This document shows positions 34,194 through 42,577 of a stretch of DNA of 64,000 nucleotides, piece after piece. The notes under the pieces are model-generated. The model saw only the letters and a list, made by a program, of their open reading frames with translations, was not told the origin of the DNA and did not search any database. The DNA is from UBA1359 sp029570385 (GTDB lineage: Bacteria; Patescibacteriota; Patescibacteriia; Patescibacteriales; Patescibacteriaceae). Position 1 is the first letter of the stretch. Each line of letters opens with the position of its first letter. The DNA lies in NCBI GenBank assembly GCA_035351315.1, contig DAOPVX010000002.1, forward strand, positions 41,339-105,338, in the 5' to 3' direction. A program made the position numbers and the translations under genes.

Positions 34194-34544
34194 ATGAGCA
34201 GTACAAGTAAAACAGCTAAAAAAATTAGACGCCATAATCGCGTTCGGGCTAAAATTAGCGGGACAGCTGATTGTCCGCGGTTGAGTGTTTTCCGGTCGAA
34301 TCGGGGTATGTATCTGCAAGCCATTGACGATACTAAGGGTTTAACGCTAGCTAGCGCTCATAGCCGTGAGGTTAAGGTTAAGGGCAATAAAACTGAAGTT
34401 AGTCAGGCTCTCGGTGTTTTAATGGCCGAAAAATTATTAGCCAAAAAAATTAGTAAAATAGTTTTTGATCGGGGCAGTAGCGCCTATCATGGCCGTGTTC
34501 AAGCTGCCGCTGAAGGCGCTCGCCAGGCTGGCTTGCAATTTTAG
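34194..34544 (+). CDS. rplR: Ribosomal protein uL18
   Basis: A 116-residue uL18: RRHNRVRAKISGTADCPRLSVFRSNRGMYLQAID, then KIVFDRGSSAYHGRVQAAAEGARQAGLQF at the C-terminus. It carries 5S rRNA together with uL5. The order rplF-rplR-rpsE is standard and the length normal. Gap of 16 bp to rpsE. Confidence 0.97.
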   Translation: MSSTSKTAKKIRRHNRVRAKISGTADCPRLSVFRSNRGMYLQAIDDTKGLTLASAHSREVKVKGNKTEVSQALGVLMAEKLLAKKISKIVFDRGSSAYHGRVQAAAEGARQAGLQF

Positions 34545-34560
34545 TTAATTAGCATCAAGT

Positions 34561-35229
34561 ATGACTGAAGTTAAAGATACTATCGTCAGCGAAAAACAAG
34601 CCGTTCCAGAGGCTGTGTCCGCTGTCACTGAAAATCAGGCGACTGAACGTCCTAGCCGCAGTAGTAATCGCGGTCAACGAGGCAATGCTGGCGGCCGCGG
34701 CCGCGGTGATCGCCGGTCTAATGATCGTCAATCTCAGGATGAGTTTGATCAAAAGATTTTGGACATCGCTCGAGTTACTAGAGTTATGGCGGGCGGTAAA
34801 AGAATGCGTTTCCGCGCCTGTGTCGCTATTGGTGATCGCAAGGGACGCGTCGCTATTGGTTTAGCCAAGGGGCTAGATGTTACTATTGCAGTCAACAAAG
34901 CAGTTAATCAGGCTAAAAAGAATTTGGTTACTGTGCCGATGATTGATAAAACTATCCCTCATGAAATTAAACAGAAATCTGATTCGGCTGTTATTATCTT
35001 AAAACCGGCCAAACAGGGTCGCGGTATTATTGCCGGTAGCGTGGTGCGGATTATTTTAGAATTAGCCGGTATTAATAATGTTACTAGCAAGATGCTAGGA
35101 TCGCATAATAAGATTAATAATGCGAAGTGTGTTATTAAGGCCTTGCGTAACCTGAAAAAACCGGCGGCCAATCATCGTTCAGTTAGTAAGCCAGCCGTTG
35201 CCATTAAGACCGAAACCGGGGCCGAATAG
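34561..35229 (+). CDS. rpsE: Ribosomal protein uS5 with extended tails
   Basis: A 222-residue uS5; about 165 is usual. The first 60 residues are an extension with an acidic start and an Arg/Gly-rich RGQRGNAGGRGRGDRRS stretch. The core follows: VTRVMAGGKRMRFRACVAIGDRKGRVAIG, then AGSVVRIILELAGINNVTSKMLGS. Another 25 residues extend past the core. RGG-like tails suggest added RNA contact. rplO follows after 21 bp with no rpmD between. Confidence 0.96.
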   Translation: MTEVKDTIVSEKQAVPEAVSAVTENQATERPSRSSNRGQRGNAGGRGRGDRRSNDRQSQDEFDQKILDIARVTRVMAGGKRMRFRACVAIGDRKGRVAIGLAKGLDVTIAVNKAVNQAKKNLVTVPMIDKTIPHEIKQKSDSAVIILKPAKQGRGIIAGSVVRIILELAGINNVTSKMLGSHNKINNAKCVIKALRNLKKPAANHRSVSKPAVAIKTETGAE

Positions 35230-35250
35230 TAAATTAATTAATTTCTTTTT

Positions 35251-35688
35251 ATGTTGACACTCCACACATTAAAACCGGCGATTGGTTCCAGCAAACAGCG
35301 CAAGCGAGTCGGACGAGGTAATGCTTCCGGACACGGTAATTACAGCGGTAAAGGCATGAAGGGACAGAAATCTCGTTCGGGCGTCAGCGGTATTAAGCGC
35401 ATGGCCCTAAAAAAGGCGATGTTACAAATTCCTAAATTGCGTGGTTTCCAATCCAATAAGCCTAAATATCAAGTAGTTAATTTATCCACCCTGAGCCGCA
35501 GTTTTGCCGATGGTGCTATAATTTCGGCCGATAGCTTACTTAAGGCCGGATTGGTTAGTCAGGCCAAAAATATTAAGATTTTGGCTAACGGTGAATTAAA
35601 ATTAAAGAATTTACAGATTAAGGGTTTAAAGCTCAGCGCGGCCGCTCAGGAACAGCTGACTAAAATGGGTGGAAAAATAGTTGAATAA
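35251..35688 (+). CDS. rplO: Ribosomal protein uL15
   Basis: A 145-residue uL15: RKRVGRGNASGHGNYSGKGMKGQKSRSG near the start and a C-terminal KIMANGELKLK-like KILANGELKLKNL with LSAAAQEQLTKMGGKIVE. It is a late assembly protein of the 50S. In most bacteria rpmD (uL30) comes just before it; here the 21-bp gap after rpsE leaves no room for it. Confidence 0.96.
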   Translation: MLTLHTLKPAIGSSKQRKRVGRGNASGHGNYSGKGMKGQKSRSGVSGIKRMALKKAMLQIPKLRGFQSNKPKYQVVNLSTLSRSFADGAIISADSLLKAGLVSQAKNIKILANGELKLKNLQIKGLKLSAAAQEQLTKMGGKIVE

Positions 35689-35697
35689 ATTACTTTT

Positions 35698-36966
35698 ATG
35701 GAAAAATTACTAAAAATTTGGCGGATTCGTGAATTGAGAAACAATATTTTGTTTGTCATTGCCATGCTGGTAATTTTTCGGCTGGCGGCTCATTTACCAG
35801 TGCCTGGCGTCAATGCTCAAGCTTTGCGTGATCTGTTTGCTTCCAATCAATTTTTAGGTTTGATGAATCTGTTTTCCGGCGGCGGTATGCAAAATTTTTC
35901 CATCGTTATGATGGGAGTAGCGCCGTATATTACGGCTTCGATCATCTTTCAGCTGTTAGGAATGATTGTCCCGTCAATTGAAGAAATGAATAAAGAAGAA
36001 GCTGGTCGGCAAAAGATTAATATGTGGACTCGTTGGGCCACAGTGCCATTGGCGGTGATCCAGTCTTACGGCATGATTGCTTTATTGCGTCGCTCCAGTT
36101 ATCAGATTCTCGGCTCAATTGATTGGCTTAACTATGTTACCATTATCGTTACCATTACAGCTGGCACTGTTTTTTTGATGTGGCTCGGTGAATTGATTAC
36201 CGAAAGAAAGACCGGCAACGGCATTTCTATGTTGATTTTTGCCGGTATTATCGCTGGCGTGCCGCAGTCAATTCAGCAATTAATCTTGACTTATGATAGT
36301 TCCAAGCTGTTTATGGTTATCGGTTTTGTTGTTATTGCGATTTTAACGATTGTAGGCGTTATTTATATTAGTGAGGGCCAGCGCAATATTCCGGTGCAAT
36401 ATGCCCGTCAAATGCATGGCGGCCATAGCTATGGCGGCAGCACCACTCATTTGCCTCTCCGAGTTAATATGGCCGGAGTCATTCCGATTATTTTTGCTGT
36501 GTCAGTTATTCTTTTTCCGTCAATGATTGCTCAATTCTTTGTGACTAGCAAAGTGTCTTGGTTAGCTAAAGCTTCAACCTGGGTTATCGGTTTGTTGGCC
36601 AATCAGTGGTTCTATGGTATTAGCTACTTTATTTTAGTGGTTGCTTTTACTTATTTTTATACTGAAGTGGTTTTCCATCCTAACCAAGTAGCAGAAAATT
36701 TACAAAAACAGGGTGGTTTTGTGCCCGGTATTCGTCCCGGTCAACAGACCAGTCGTTATTTATCTGGCGTGCTTCATAAGATTACGCTAGCTGGCGCTTT
36801 ATTTTTGGGTATTATTGCGATTTTACCGTTAATTATGAAATCAATTACCGGTATGCAGTCGCTAGCTATTGGCGGCACCTCTCTTTTGATTGTCGTTTCG
36901 GTGGTTATTGAAACTGTTAAACAGATTGAAGCACAGATGACTATGCGGCAATACGATGGATATTAG
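35698..36966 (+). CDS. secY: Protein translocase subunit SecY
   Basis: A 422-residue SecY with ten hydrophobic helices. Landmarks are RLAAHLPVPGVN in helix 1, GIMPYIT-like GVAPYITASIIFQLL in helix 2, ERKTGNGISMLIFAGII in loop 5, and PVQYARQMHGG in the cytoplasmic C4 loop; GIRPGQQTSRYL precedes helix 8. It forms the membrane channel with SecE, which is not found in this window. Last gene of the spc block before a strong terminator. Confidence 0.97.
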   Translation: MEKLLKIWRIRELRNNILFVIAMLVIFRLAAHLPVPGVNAQALRDLFASNQFLGLMNLFSGGGMQNFSIVMMGVAPYITASIIFQLLGMIVPSIEEMNKEEAGRQKINMWTRWATVPLAVIQSYGMIALLRRSSYQILGSIDWLNYVTIIVTITAGTVFLMWLGELITERKTGNGISMLIFAGIIAGVPQSIQQLILTYDSSKLFMVIGFVVIAILTIVGVIYISEGQRNIPVQYARQMHGGHSYGGSTTHLPLRVNMAGVIPIIFAVSVILFPSMIAQFFVTSKVSWLAKASTWVIGLLANQWFYGISYFILVVAFTYFYTEVVFHPNQVAENLQKQGGFVPGIRPGQQTSRYLSGVLHKITLAGALFLGIIAILPLIMKSITGMQSLAIGGTSLLIVVSVVIETVKQIEAQMTMRQYDGY

Positions 36967-36987
36967 ACTTTAGCTAGATTATTGATA

Positions 36988-37019
36988 GGCAGGCTCGCTA
37001 GCGAGCCTGTTTTGTTTTA
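36988..37019 (+). terminator. Strong terminator after secY
   Basis: CAGGCTCGCT and AGCGAGCCTG (36990-37009) form a perfect 10-bp inverted repeat, followed by TTTTGTTTT. It separates the ribosomal operon from adk. Confidence 0.85.
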
Positions 37020-37027
37020 ATGGATTG

Positions 37028-37036
37028 TGGTATAGT
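37028..37036 (+). promoter_or_regulatory. Candidate extended -10 promoter of adk
   Basis: TGG followed by TATAGT (37031-37036) downstream of the secY terminator; no good -35. It would give a short leader of about 25 bases before the adk ATG. Confidence 0.45.
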
Positions 37037-37065
37037 AAAAGAGTTAAATTAATAATTTTTTGGCT

Positions 37066-37737
37066 ATGGCCAGATTAGTTTTGTTTTTTTTCGGCCCGCC
37101 GGGTTCGGGCAAAGGAACGCAATCAGCTAATTTATCGCAACAGCTCGGTTTGCCAGCAATTTCGACCGGCAATCTTTTGCGCCAGCATTATCAATCAATA
37201 GGTGAGCATAATGCTGCCATGAATGAAGGGCAATTAGTGAGCGATGATCTGATTAATAAGTTGCTGGTTGAGCGCTTAAATCAGCCCGATGCACAAAGCG
37301 GGTTTATTTTAGATGGCTATCCTCGTAATAAGACTCAATTTGATTATTTTTATAATAATATCATTAACCCCGACGATAAAATTTGCGCTATTGAGATTAG
37401 TGTTAGCGATCAGGAAGTGCAGCATCGTATAGCTGGTCGACGTTTTTGCCCCAAGTGCGGCGCTGGTTACCATTTAACTTACAAGCCAAGTCTTCAAGCT
37501 GACCGTTGTGATGATTGTCAAACAAGATTAGAACAACGCCCTGATGATAGTCCAGAAACTATCCAAGAACGGTTGGCGCTTTATCGGCGCACTATGGGAC
37601 CGTTAGTGGTTTCGTGGTGGCAATTAGGCGAACTGATTATTATTAATGGCGAAAAAAATATTGACAGTGTTTATCATGATATTTTATCAGTTTTACAAGA
37701 ACGAGGCTTGGTGCCGCCAAAGTCAGAGATTGTATGA
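37066..37737 (+). CDS. adk: Adenylate kinase, zinc-LID form
   Basis: A 223-residue adenylate kinase (AMP + ATP to 2 ADP). P-loop GPPGSGKGT (about 9-17), AMP site STGNLLR, DGYPRN (near 81) and a LID with CPKCGAGY and CDDC (about 126-150) that can bind zinc, then RPDDSPETIQERLALY. A TTG at 37060 would add two residues, but ATG 37066 fits. It overlaps map by four bases (ATGA). Confidence 0.95.
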   Translation: MARLVLFFFGPPGSGKGTQSANLSQQLGLPAISTGNLLRQHYQSIGEHNAAMNEGQLVSDDLINKLLVERLNQPDAQSGFILDGYPRNKTQFDYFYNNIINPDDKICAIEISVSDQEVQHRIAGRRFCPKCGAGYHLTYKPSLQADRCDDCQTRLEQRPDDSPETIQERLALYRRTMGPLVVSWWQLGELIIINGEKNIDSVYHDILSVLQERGLVPPKSEIV

Positions 37738-38570
37738 TTCGTTATAAAAATCCTGAACAAATTGCTTTATTGCATGAAGGCGGTCAAAAATTAGGCCGAA
37801 TTACTGCTCAATTAGCTGCTGCGGTTCGTCCGGGCGTGACCACAGCCGATTTAGAAGAATTATTGTTGCAGTTGATTGCCGAAGCTGGTGGTGCGCCAGC
37901 TTTTAAGGGTTATAAGTCTAGCCATCGCAGCCGAGCTTTTCCCACCGCTTTATGCGCCTCTATTAATCAACAGATTGTTCATGGACCGGCCATCCCCGGT
38001 CGAGTTTTAAAATCTGGTGATATTATTAGCCTAGATTTAGGCATGGAATATCCGCTCAAGAAACCGGGAATAGTCTCAGATTGGCCGATCAATCCTAACT
38101 CGCCTCATGGCGGTTATTTTACTGATATGGCCGTGACAGTGCCGATTGGCAAGGTTAGCCAAGTGGTTCAGAAATTGATTAATACTACTAGACAATCATT
38201 ACAACTAGCCATTGCTCAGGCTTTGCCTGGTAATACTTTATTACAGATCGCTCAGGCTATTCAGTCATTTGTGGAAAAACGGGGTTTTAGCGTGGTGCGT
38301 GATTTAGTCGGTCATGGTGTTGGTTTAGCTGTTCATGAAGACCCGCAGATTCCTCATTATGTCTGTAATCAATATGGCGAACAAGACATTGTTTTAAAAC
38401 CAGGCATGGTTATCGCCATTGAGCCGATGATTAGTTTAGGCAGCCCAGATATTACCACCGGTCGCGATGGTTTTTCATTTGAAACGATTGACGGCAGCTG
38501 GAGTGCTCATTTTGAGCACACTATTGCTATTACTGCGACTGGTCAGCAGATTTTAACGCTACCCGAATGA
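37734..38570 (+). CDS. map: Methionine aminopeptidase type I with insertion
   Basis: A 278-residue MetAP that removes the initiator Met. The metal ligands are visible as Asp101 (SLDLG), Asp131 (YFTDMA), His in GHGVGLAVHEDP (about 198-209), Glu in IAIEPMI and the last Glu in HFEHTIAI-like AHFEHT. Between Asp101 and Asp131 there are 29 residues where E. coli has 10, so a loop of about 19 residues (with PLKKPGIVSDWP) is inserted beside the active site. Overlaps adk and ruvX with ATGA junctions. Confidence 0.93.
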   Translation: MIRYKNPEQIALLHEGGQKLGRITAQLAAAVRPGVTTADLEELLLQLIAEAGGAPAFKGYKSSHRSRAFPTALCASINQQIVHGPAIPGRVLKSGDIISLDLGMEYPLKKPGIVSDWPINPNSPHGGYFTDMAVTVPIGKVSQVVQKLINTTRQSLQLAIAQALPGNTLLQIAQAIQSFVEKRGFSVVRDLVGHGVGLAVHEDPQIPHYVCNQYGEQDIVLKPGMVIAIEPMISLGSPDITTGRDGFSFETIDGSWSAHFEHTIAITATGQQILTLPE

Positions 38571-38962
38571 TTGAACCGATTATTTATTTAGGTATTGATT
38601 GGGGGATTAGTAAAATTGGCCTAGCCATTGGTGATAGTCAAACCAAACTGGCTTTGCCCTATGGTCGAGTGGCTAGCTGGTCAGAGGTGGAAAAAGTTAT
38701 TCAGCGTGAAAAAATTGATCAATTAATCATCGGTTGGCCGCGCCATTTAGCCGATCAGACCATTGATCCTCATCCTGGCTGGCAATATTTTGTTGATCAA
38801 GCCGAAACCAGCGGTTATCCTGTTCATTTAGTCGATGAACGGCTGACTACGGTTGCCGCTGATCGTCTGATTAATCATCAAAAAGCGGCCGCCGATCAAG
38901 ATGCTATTGCCGCCATGTTGATTTTGCAAAGTTTTTTTGATAATTATGCGGCGCACTACTAG
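38567..38962 (+). CDS. ruvX: Putative pre-16S rRNA nuclease / Holliday junction resolvase-like
   Basis: A 131-residue YqgF/RuvX protein with an RNase H-like fold. ILGIDWG-like YLGIDWGISKIGLAIGD (6-22) holds the first catalytic Asp, LIIGWPRH near 52-60 the second strand, and LVDERLTTVAAD (about 85-96) the conserved Asp-Glu. A C-terminal DQDAIAAMLILQSFFD with Asp is the last site. It is thought to process the 16S 5' end or resolve DNA junctions. Overlaps map and recO, so translation is coupled. Confidence 0.9.
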   Translation: MIEPIIYLGIDWGISKIGLAIGDSQTKLALPYGRVASWSEVEKVIQREKIDQLIIGWPRHLADQTIDPHPGWQYFVDQAETSGYPVHLVDERLTTVAADRLINHQKAAADQDAIAAMLILQSFFDNYAAHY

Positions 38963-39665
38963 CGAGCGCTTGTTGATTTTACAGCGTCGCCAATGTCAGG
39001 AACAAGATGCCATTATTACCGCTTTTAGTCCGCAGCGTGGATTACTAAGGCTTTGGTGCCGTGGTTTATTCAAACCTCAATCCAAGTTAGCCGGTCATGT
39101 GGAGCCCCTAACCATCATTGACGGGTTGATTGTTTGGGGACAGCGGCCGTTATTGAGTGCGGCCGTCAGCCGTCAATCCTTCGGCCAGCTAAAGAGTCAG
39201 TTAGCGGCGGTTGTGGTGGCCAGTCAGATTATTAACCGCTATCAGCGTTGGTTGACAACCGGTCAAGTCGTCGCTGAGGCTTGGTCAGATTTGAACGAGC
39301 TTTTAACTGATTGGGATCGACAGCCGCTGAGTTTAAATATTTTAACTGCTGGTTCGCAGGCTATTCAGTGGCGGTTGGGCAATCGGCTTGGCTATGCCCC
39401 TGATTTAGAGCGGTGTGTTAATTGTCAACAGCTATTTTCAACCTCAGTCTGGTGGCGACCATTTGATGGCGGACTAGTTTGCTCAAATTGCCGGCCAGCC
39501 GCCGCCAATTTAGAATTATCAGCCGTGGCCCGGCAATATTGGTTAAGACTTTTAACTGACGAGTGGCTTGAATTGACGAAATCGCCCCTATCGCCTACAA
39601 TTTTAGAGCAGCAAACCGGCTTTTTTAATGAGTGGGTTAATTTTTTAGATCACTATATATGTTAA
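38946..39665 (+). CDS. recO: DNA repair protein RecO
   Basis: A 239-residue RecO from the ATG at 38946. The N-terminal OB fold (RRQCQEQDAIITAFSPQRGLLRLWCRG) and a late zinc site, CVNCQQ and CSNCRP (about 155-180), fit the family. It loads RecA onto single-stranded DNA with RecR. An in-frame TTG at 38937 is less likely. The gene overlaps ruvX by 17 bp and aspS by 7 bp. Confidence 0.9.
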   Translation: MRRTTSERLLILQRRQCQEQDAIITAFSPQRGLLRLWCRGLFKPQSKLAGHVEPLTIIDGLIVWGQRPLLSAAVSRQSFGQLKSQLAAVVVASQIINRYQRWLTTGQVVAEAWSDLNELLTDWDRQPLSLNILTAGSQAIQWRLGNRLGYAPDLERCVNCQQLFSTSVWWRPFDGGLVCSNCRPAAANLELSAVARQYWLRLLTDEWLELTKSPLSPTILEQQTGFFNEWVNFLDHYIC

Positions 39666-41446
39666 GAACACATAATTGTGGCCAATTGCGTTTAGTTGAT
39701 AACGGCCAGACGGTTACTTTAGCCGGCTGGGTGCAATCCTGTCGTAATTTAGGCGGCTTATTATTTATTGCTTTACGTGATCATGACGGTTTGACCCAAT
39801 TAGTGATTGATTTAACTAGCCAGCCGCAAATTGCTGCTTTAGCCCAGGAATTGCGTGATGAATTTGTTATTAAGGCTAGCGGTCAAGTGCGTCCACGGCC
39901 GGCCGCCATGATTAACCCTGACATGGTTACCGGTGAAATTGAAGTAGCGGTTGATAGTTTGGAAATTCTTAATCGGTCCTTACCATTACCTTTTAATTTA
40001 AGCGAGGATAAAGTTGGCTTAGCCAGTGAAAGTTTACGTTTACAGTATCGTTTTTTAGATTTACGCCGACCCAATTTACAGGCCATGCTAGCAGCCAAAG
40101 ATCAGTTAATTCGTCAGATGCGTTATTATTTTCAAGCCCGTAATTTTATTGAAATTCAGACACCGATTTTAGCCAATTCGTCACCAGAAGGCGCCCGCGA
40201 CTTTTTGATTCCTTCGCGTTTATTTCCGGGTCAATGTTATGCTTTACCGCAAGCCCCGCAGCAATTTAAGCAGCTGTTGATGATTGGCGGCTTAGATCGT
40301 TATTTTCAGATTGCTCCTTGCTTTCGCGATGAAGATAGTCGTCAGGACCGTCATTATGGCGAGTTCTACCAGCTGGATATGGAAATGAGTTTTATTGATA
40401 GCGAAGAAGATATTTGGCAGATTATGGAGCCATTAATGATTCAATTAACTAATGAATTTAGCGATAAACAAATTATTGGCCTGGTTGATGGTCGTTTGCC
40501 AAAATTGACTTGGCACCAAGCGATGACTGATTATGGCTCAGACAAACCGGATTTGCGCTTTGATCTCAAGATTGAGCCGGTGAGCCATATAGTGGCTAAT
40601 AGCAGCTTGGCTATTTTTCAGACAGTTATTAATGATGGTGGAGTTATCCATAGCTTAGCGGTACCAGGCGACCATAAATTAAGTCGCAAACAACTGGATG
40701 AATTGGTTGATTTAGCTAAGCTTAAAGGGTTGAGCGGCTTAGGTTATTTAATCTATAATGGGGATAATTGGCAAGGGAGTCTAGCTAAAAATTTAGAATC
40801 GGCTATCTTGCAGGAATTAGTCAGCGCTTTGAAGTTGGAAGTTGGTCAGACCGTTTTAATAGCTGCCGGTCAATGGCTGCCGGTTTGTCAAGCCTTAGGG
40901 GCTATCCGTAGCCAAATAGCTCAATGGTTTGCTTTGGCTGACCACAAGCTGGCCGCTTGGTGCTGGGTGATTGATTTTCCATTTTATGAGGTCGGTAACA
41001 CTGTTACTGGTTTCGATTTTTCCCATAATCCATTTTCTATGCCCAAGGGCGGTCTTGATGCTTTAAAAAATCAGCCGCCGCTAGAAATTGTTGCCCATCA
41101 ATTTGACTTAGTTTTAAATGGCGTAGAAATATCCAGCGGGGCCATTCGCAATCATCAGCCGGAAATTATGTATGAAGCTTTCCGTCTAGTTGGCTATGAA
41201 CAGGCTGAAGTTGACCGCCGTTTTGGAGCGATGATTGAAGCTTTTAAATATGGCGCGCCGCCTCACGGTGGCAATGCTCCCGGCATCGATCGTCTTTTAA
41301 TGGTGCTCAAGGATTATGATTCAATTCGGGATATTTATGCTTTTCCGAAAGACGGCCAAGGCCGCGACTTGATGATGGGTAGCCCCAGTCCGGTTGATCA
41401 GCATCAATTAACTGACCTAAATTTACAATGGTCAAAAAATAAATAA
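39659..41446 (+). CDS. aspS: Aspartyl-tRNA synthetase
   Basis: A 595-residue bacterial-type AspRS with an OB fold (1-105), motif 1 around ETP-like EIQTPILANSSPEGARD, motif 2 (APCFRDEDSRQDRHYGEFYQLDMEMSF), a GAD insert and motif 3 GGNAPGIDRLLM near 540-555. At position 31 it has Leu (RNLGG) where nondiscriminating enzymes have His, which suggests that it charges tRNA-Asp only; no gatCAB is visible here to test that. It overlaps recO by 7 bp and precedes alr by 5 bp. Confidence 0.95.
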   Translation: MLRTHNCGQLRLVDNGQTVTLAGWVQSCRNLGGLLFIALRDHDGLTQLVIDLTSQPQIAALAQELRDEFVIKASGQVRPRPAAMINPDMVTGEIEVAVDSLEILNRSLPLPFNLSEDKVGLASESLRLQYRFLDLRRPNLQAMLAAKDQLIRQMRYYFQARNFIEIQTPILANSSPEGARDFLIPSRLFPGQCYALPQAPQQFKQLLMIGGLDRYFQIAPCFRDEDSRQDRHYGEFYQLDMEMSFIDSEEDIWQIMEPLMIQLTNEFSDKQIIGLVDGRLPKLTWHQAMTDYGSDKPDLRFDLKIEPVSHIVANSSLAIFQTVINDGGVIHSLAVPGDHKLSRKQLDELVDLAKLKGLSGLGYLIYNGDNWQGSLAKNLESAILQELVSALKLEVGQTVLIAAGQWLPVCQALGAIRSQIAQWFALADHKLAAWCWVIDFPFYEVGNTVTGFDFSHNPFSMPKGGLDALKNQPPLEIVAHQFDLVLNGVEISSGAIRNHQPEIMYEAFRLVGYEQAEVDRRFGAMIEAFKYGAPPHGGNAPGIDRLLMVLKDYDSIRDIYAFPKDGQGRDLMMGSPSPVDQHQLTDLNLQWSKNK

Positions 41447-41451
41447 TTTTT

Positions 41452-42573
41452 ATGGAAGTGCGGACTTGGTTAGAATTAGATCGGGCGGCCATCGCCAATA
41501 ATTATCAGCTTCTCAAAGATCGTTTGCGATCAGACTGTTTAGTGATGGGTGTGGTTAAATCTAATGCTTACGGCCATGGTCTGGTAGATTTTTCACAGCA
41601 ATTAGCCCAACTAGGTGTTAATTGGCTAGGTGTTGACTCTATTACTGAAGGGCTGGCTTTACGGCGAGCGGGTATTAATCAACCGATTTTAATTTTGGGC
41701 TATACTTTGCCTAATTTATTAGCCCAAGCGCGTCAAAGTAATTGTAGCGTGACGATTTCTAGCTGGGATAATCTGCGCGCCTGGGCGGCGCTGCCGGTTG
41801 ATCAGCGGCCAGCGGTTCACTTGAAGCTAGATACTGGCATGACTCGTCAGGGTTTTGTGGAGCAGGATTGGTCCAAGGTTTTGGCCTTCTGGCAACAGCA
41901 AGCCGGTCATAATTCTTTAGAGGGAATATATACTCATTTGGCAGCTGCCAAGAACCCATCTTTTCCGCAATTCACTCAACAACAGCTCAGCGCCTTTAAT
42001 CGTGCTATCCAGCTAGCTAAGCAATTTCAGCAAACGCCTTTAAGCCATGCCGCTGCTACGGCCGGCGCCATAGTTTTTCCGGAAGCCCAATTGGACATGG
42101 TCCGTTATGGTATTGGTCTTTATGGTTTGTGGCCAGCTTTAGCCGTTCGCGAATTTTTGGTTGAACAGTTGCCGTTGCGGCCAGTTCTGAGTTGGCGCAG
42201 CTTGATTGCGGAAATAAAAATAGTATCAGCCGGCGCCAGTATCGGCTATGATGGTGCTGAAAAAATGTGGCGTGATGGCCGGCTAGCCATTGTGCCGGTT
42301 GGTTATTGGCAGGGTTTTGATCGCGGACTATCCAGTATTGGCCATGTTTTGGTTCATGGTCACCGAGCCAGAGTGGTCGGCCGTGTTTCTATGGATATGA
42401 TTACTATTGATATTACCGATATTCCAGAAGCACAAGTCGGCCAAATGGTTACTTTATTGGGCCGTGATGGCCAGCAAGAAATTACGGCCGACGAGATTGC
42501 TTTGTTGATTGATACTAGCTGTTATGAAGTAGTTACCAGATTAAATCCGCTAATGAAAAAAGTTTTAAATTAA
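41452..42573 (+). CDS. alr: Alanine racemase
   Basis: A 373-residue PLP enzyme that makes D-alanine for peptidoglycan. The PLP Lys lies in VVKSNAYGHG (about 34-43), RXXFxP-like HLKLDTGMTRQGF near 125-137 and the catalytic Tyr in IGYDGAE (near 265), with SMDMITIDIT following. A D,D-carboxypeptidase and murA elsewhere in the window support a full peptidoglycan pathway. Normal length. Confidence 0.94.
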   Translation: MEVRTWLELDRAAIANNYQLLKDRLRSDCLVMGVVKSNAYGHGLVDFSQQLAQLGVNWLGVDSITEGLALRRAGINQPILILGYTLPNLLAQARQSNCSVTISSWDNLRAWAALPVDQRPAVHLKLDTGMTRQGFVEQDWSKVLAFWQQQAGHNSLEGIYTHLAAAKNPSFPQFTQQQLSAFNRAIQLAKQFQQTPLSHAAATAGAIVFPEAQLDMVRYGIGLYGLWPALAVREFLVEQLPLRPVLSWRSLIAEIKIVSAGASIGYDGAEKMWRDGRLAIVPVGYWQGFDRGLSSIGHVLVHGHRARVVGRVSMDMITIDITDIPEAQVGQMVTLLGRDGQQEITADEIALLIDTSCYEVVTRLNPLMKKVLN

Positions 42574-42577
42574 TTTT

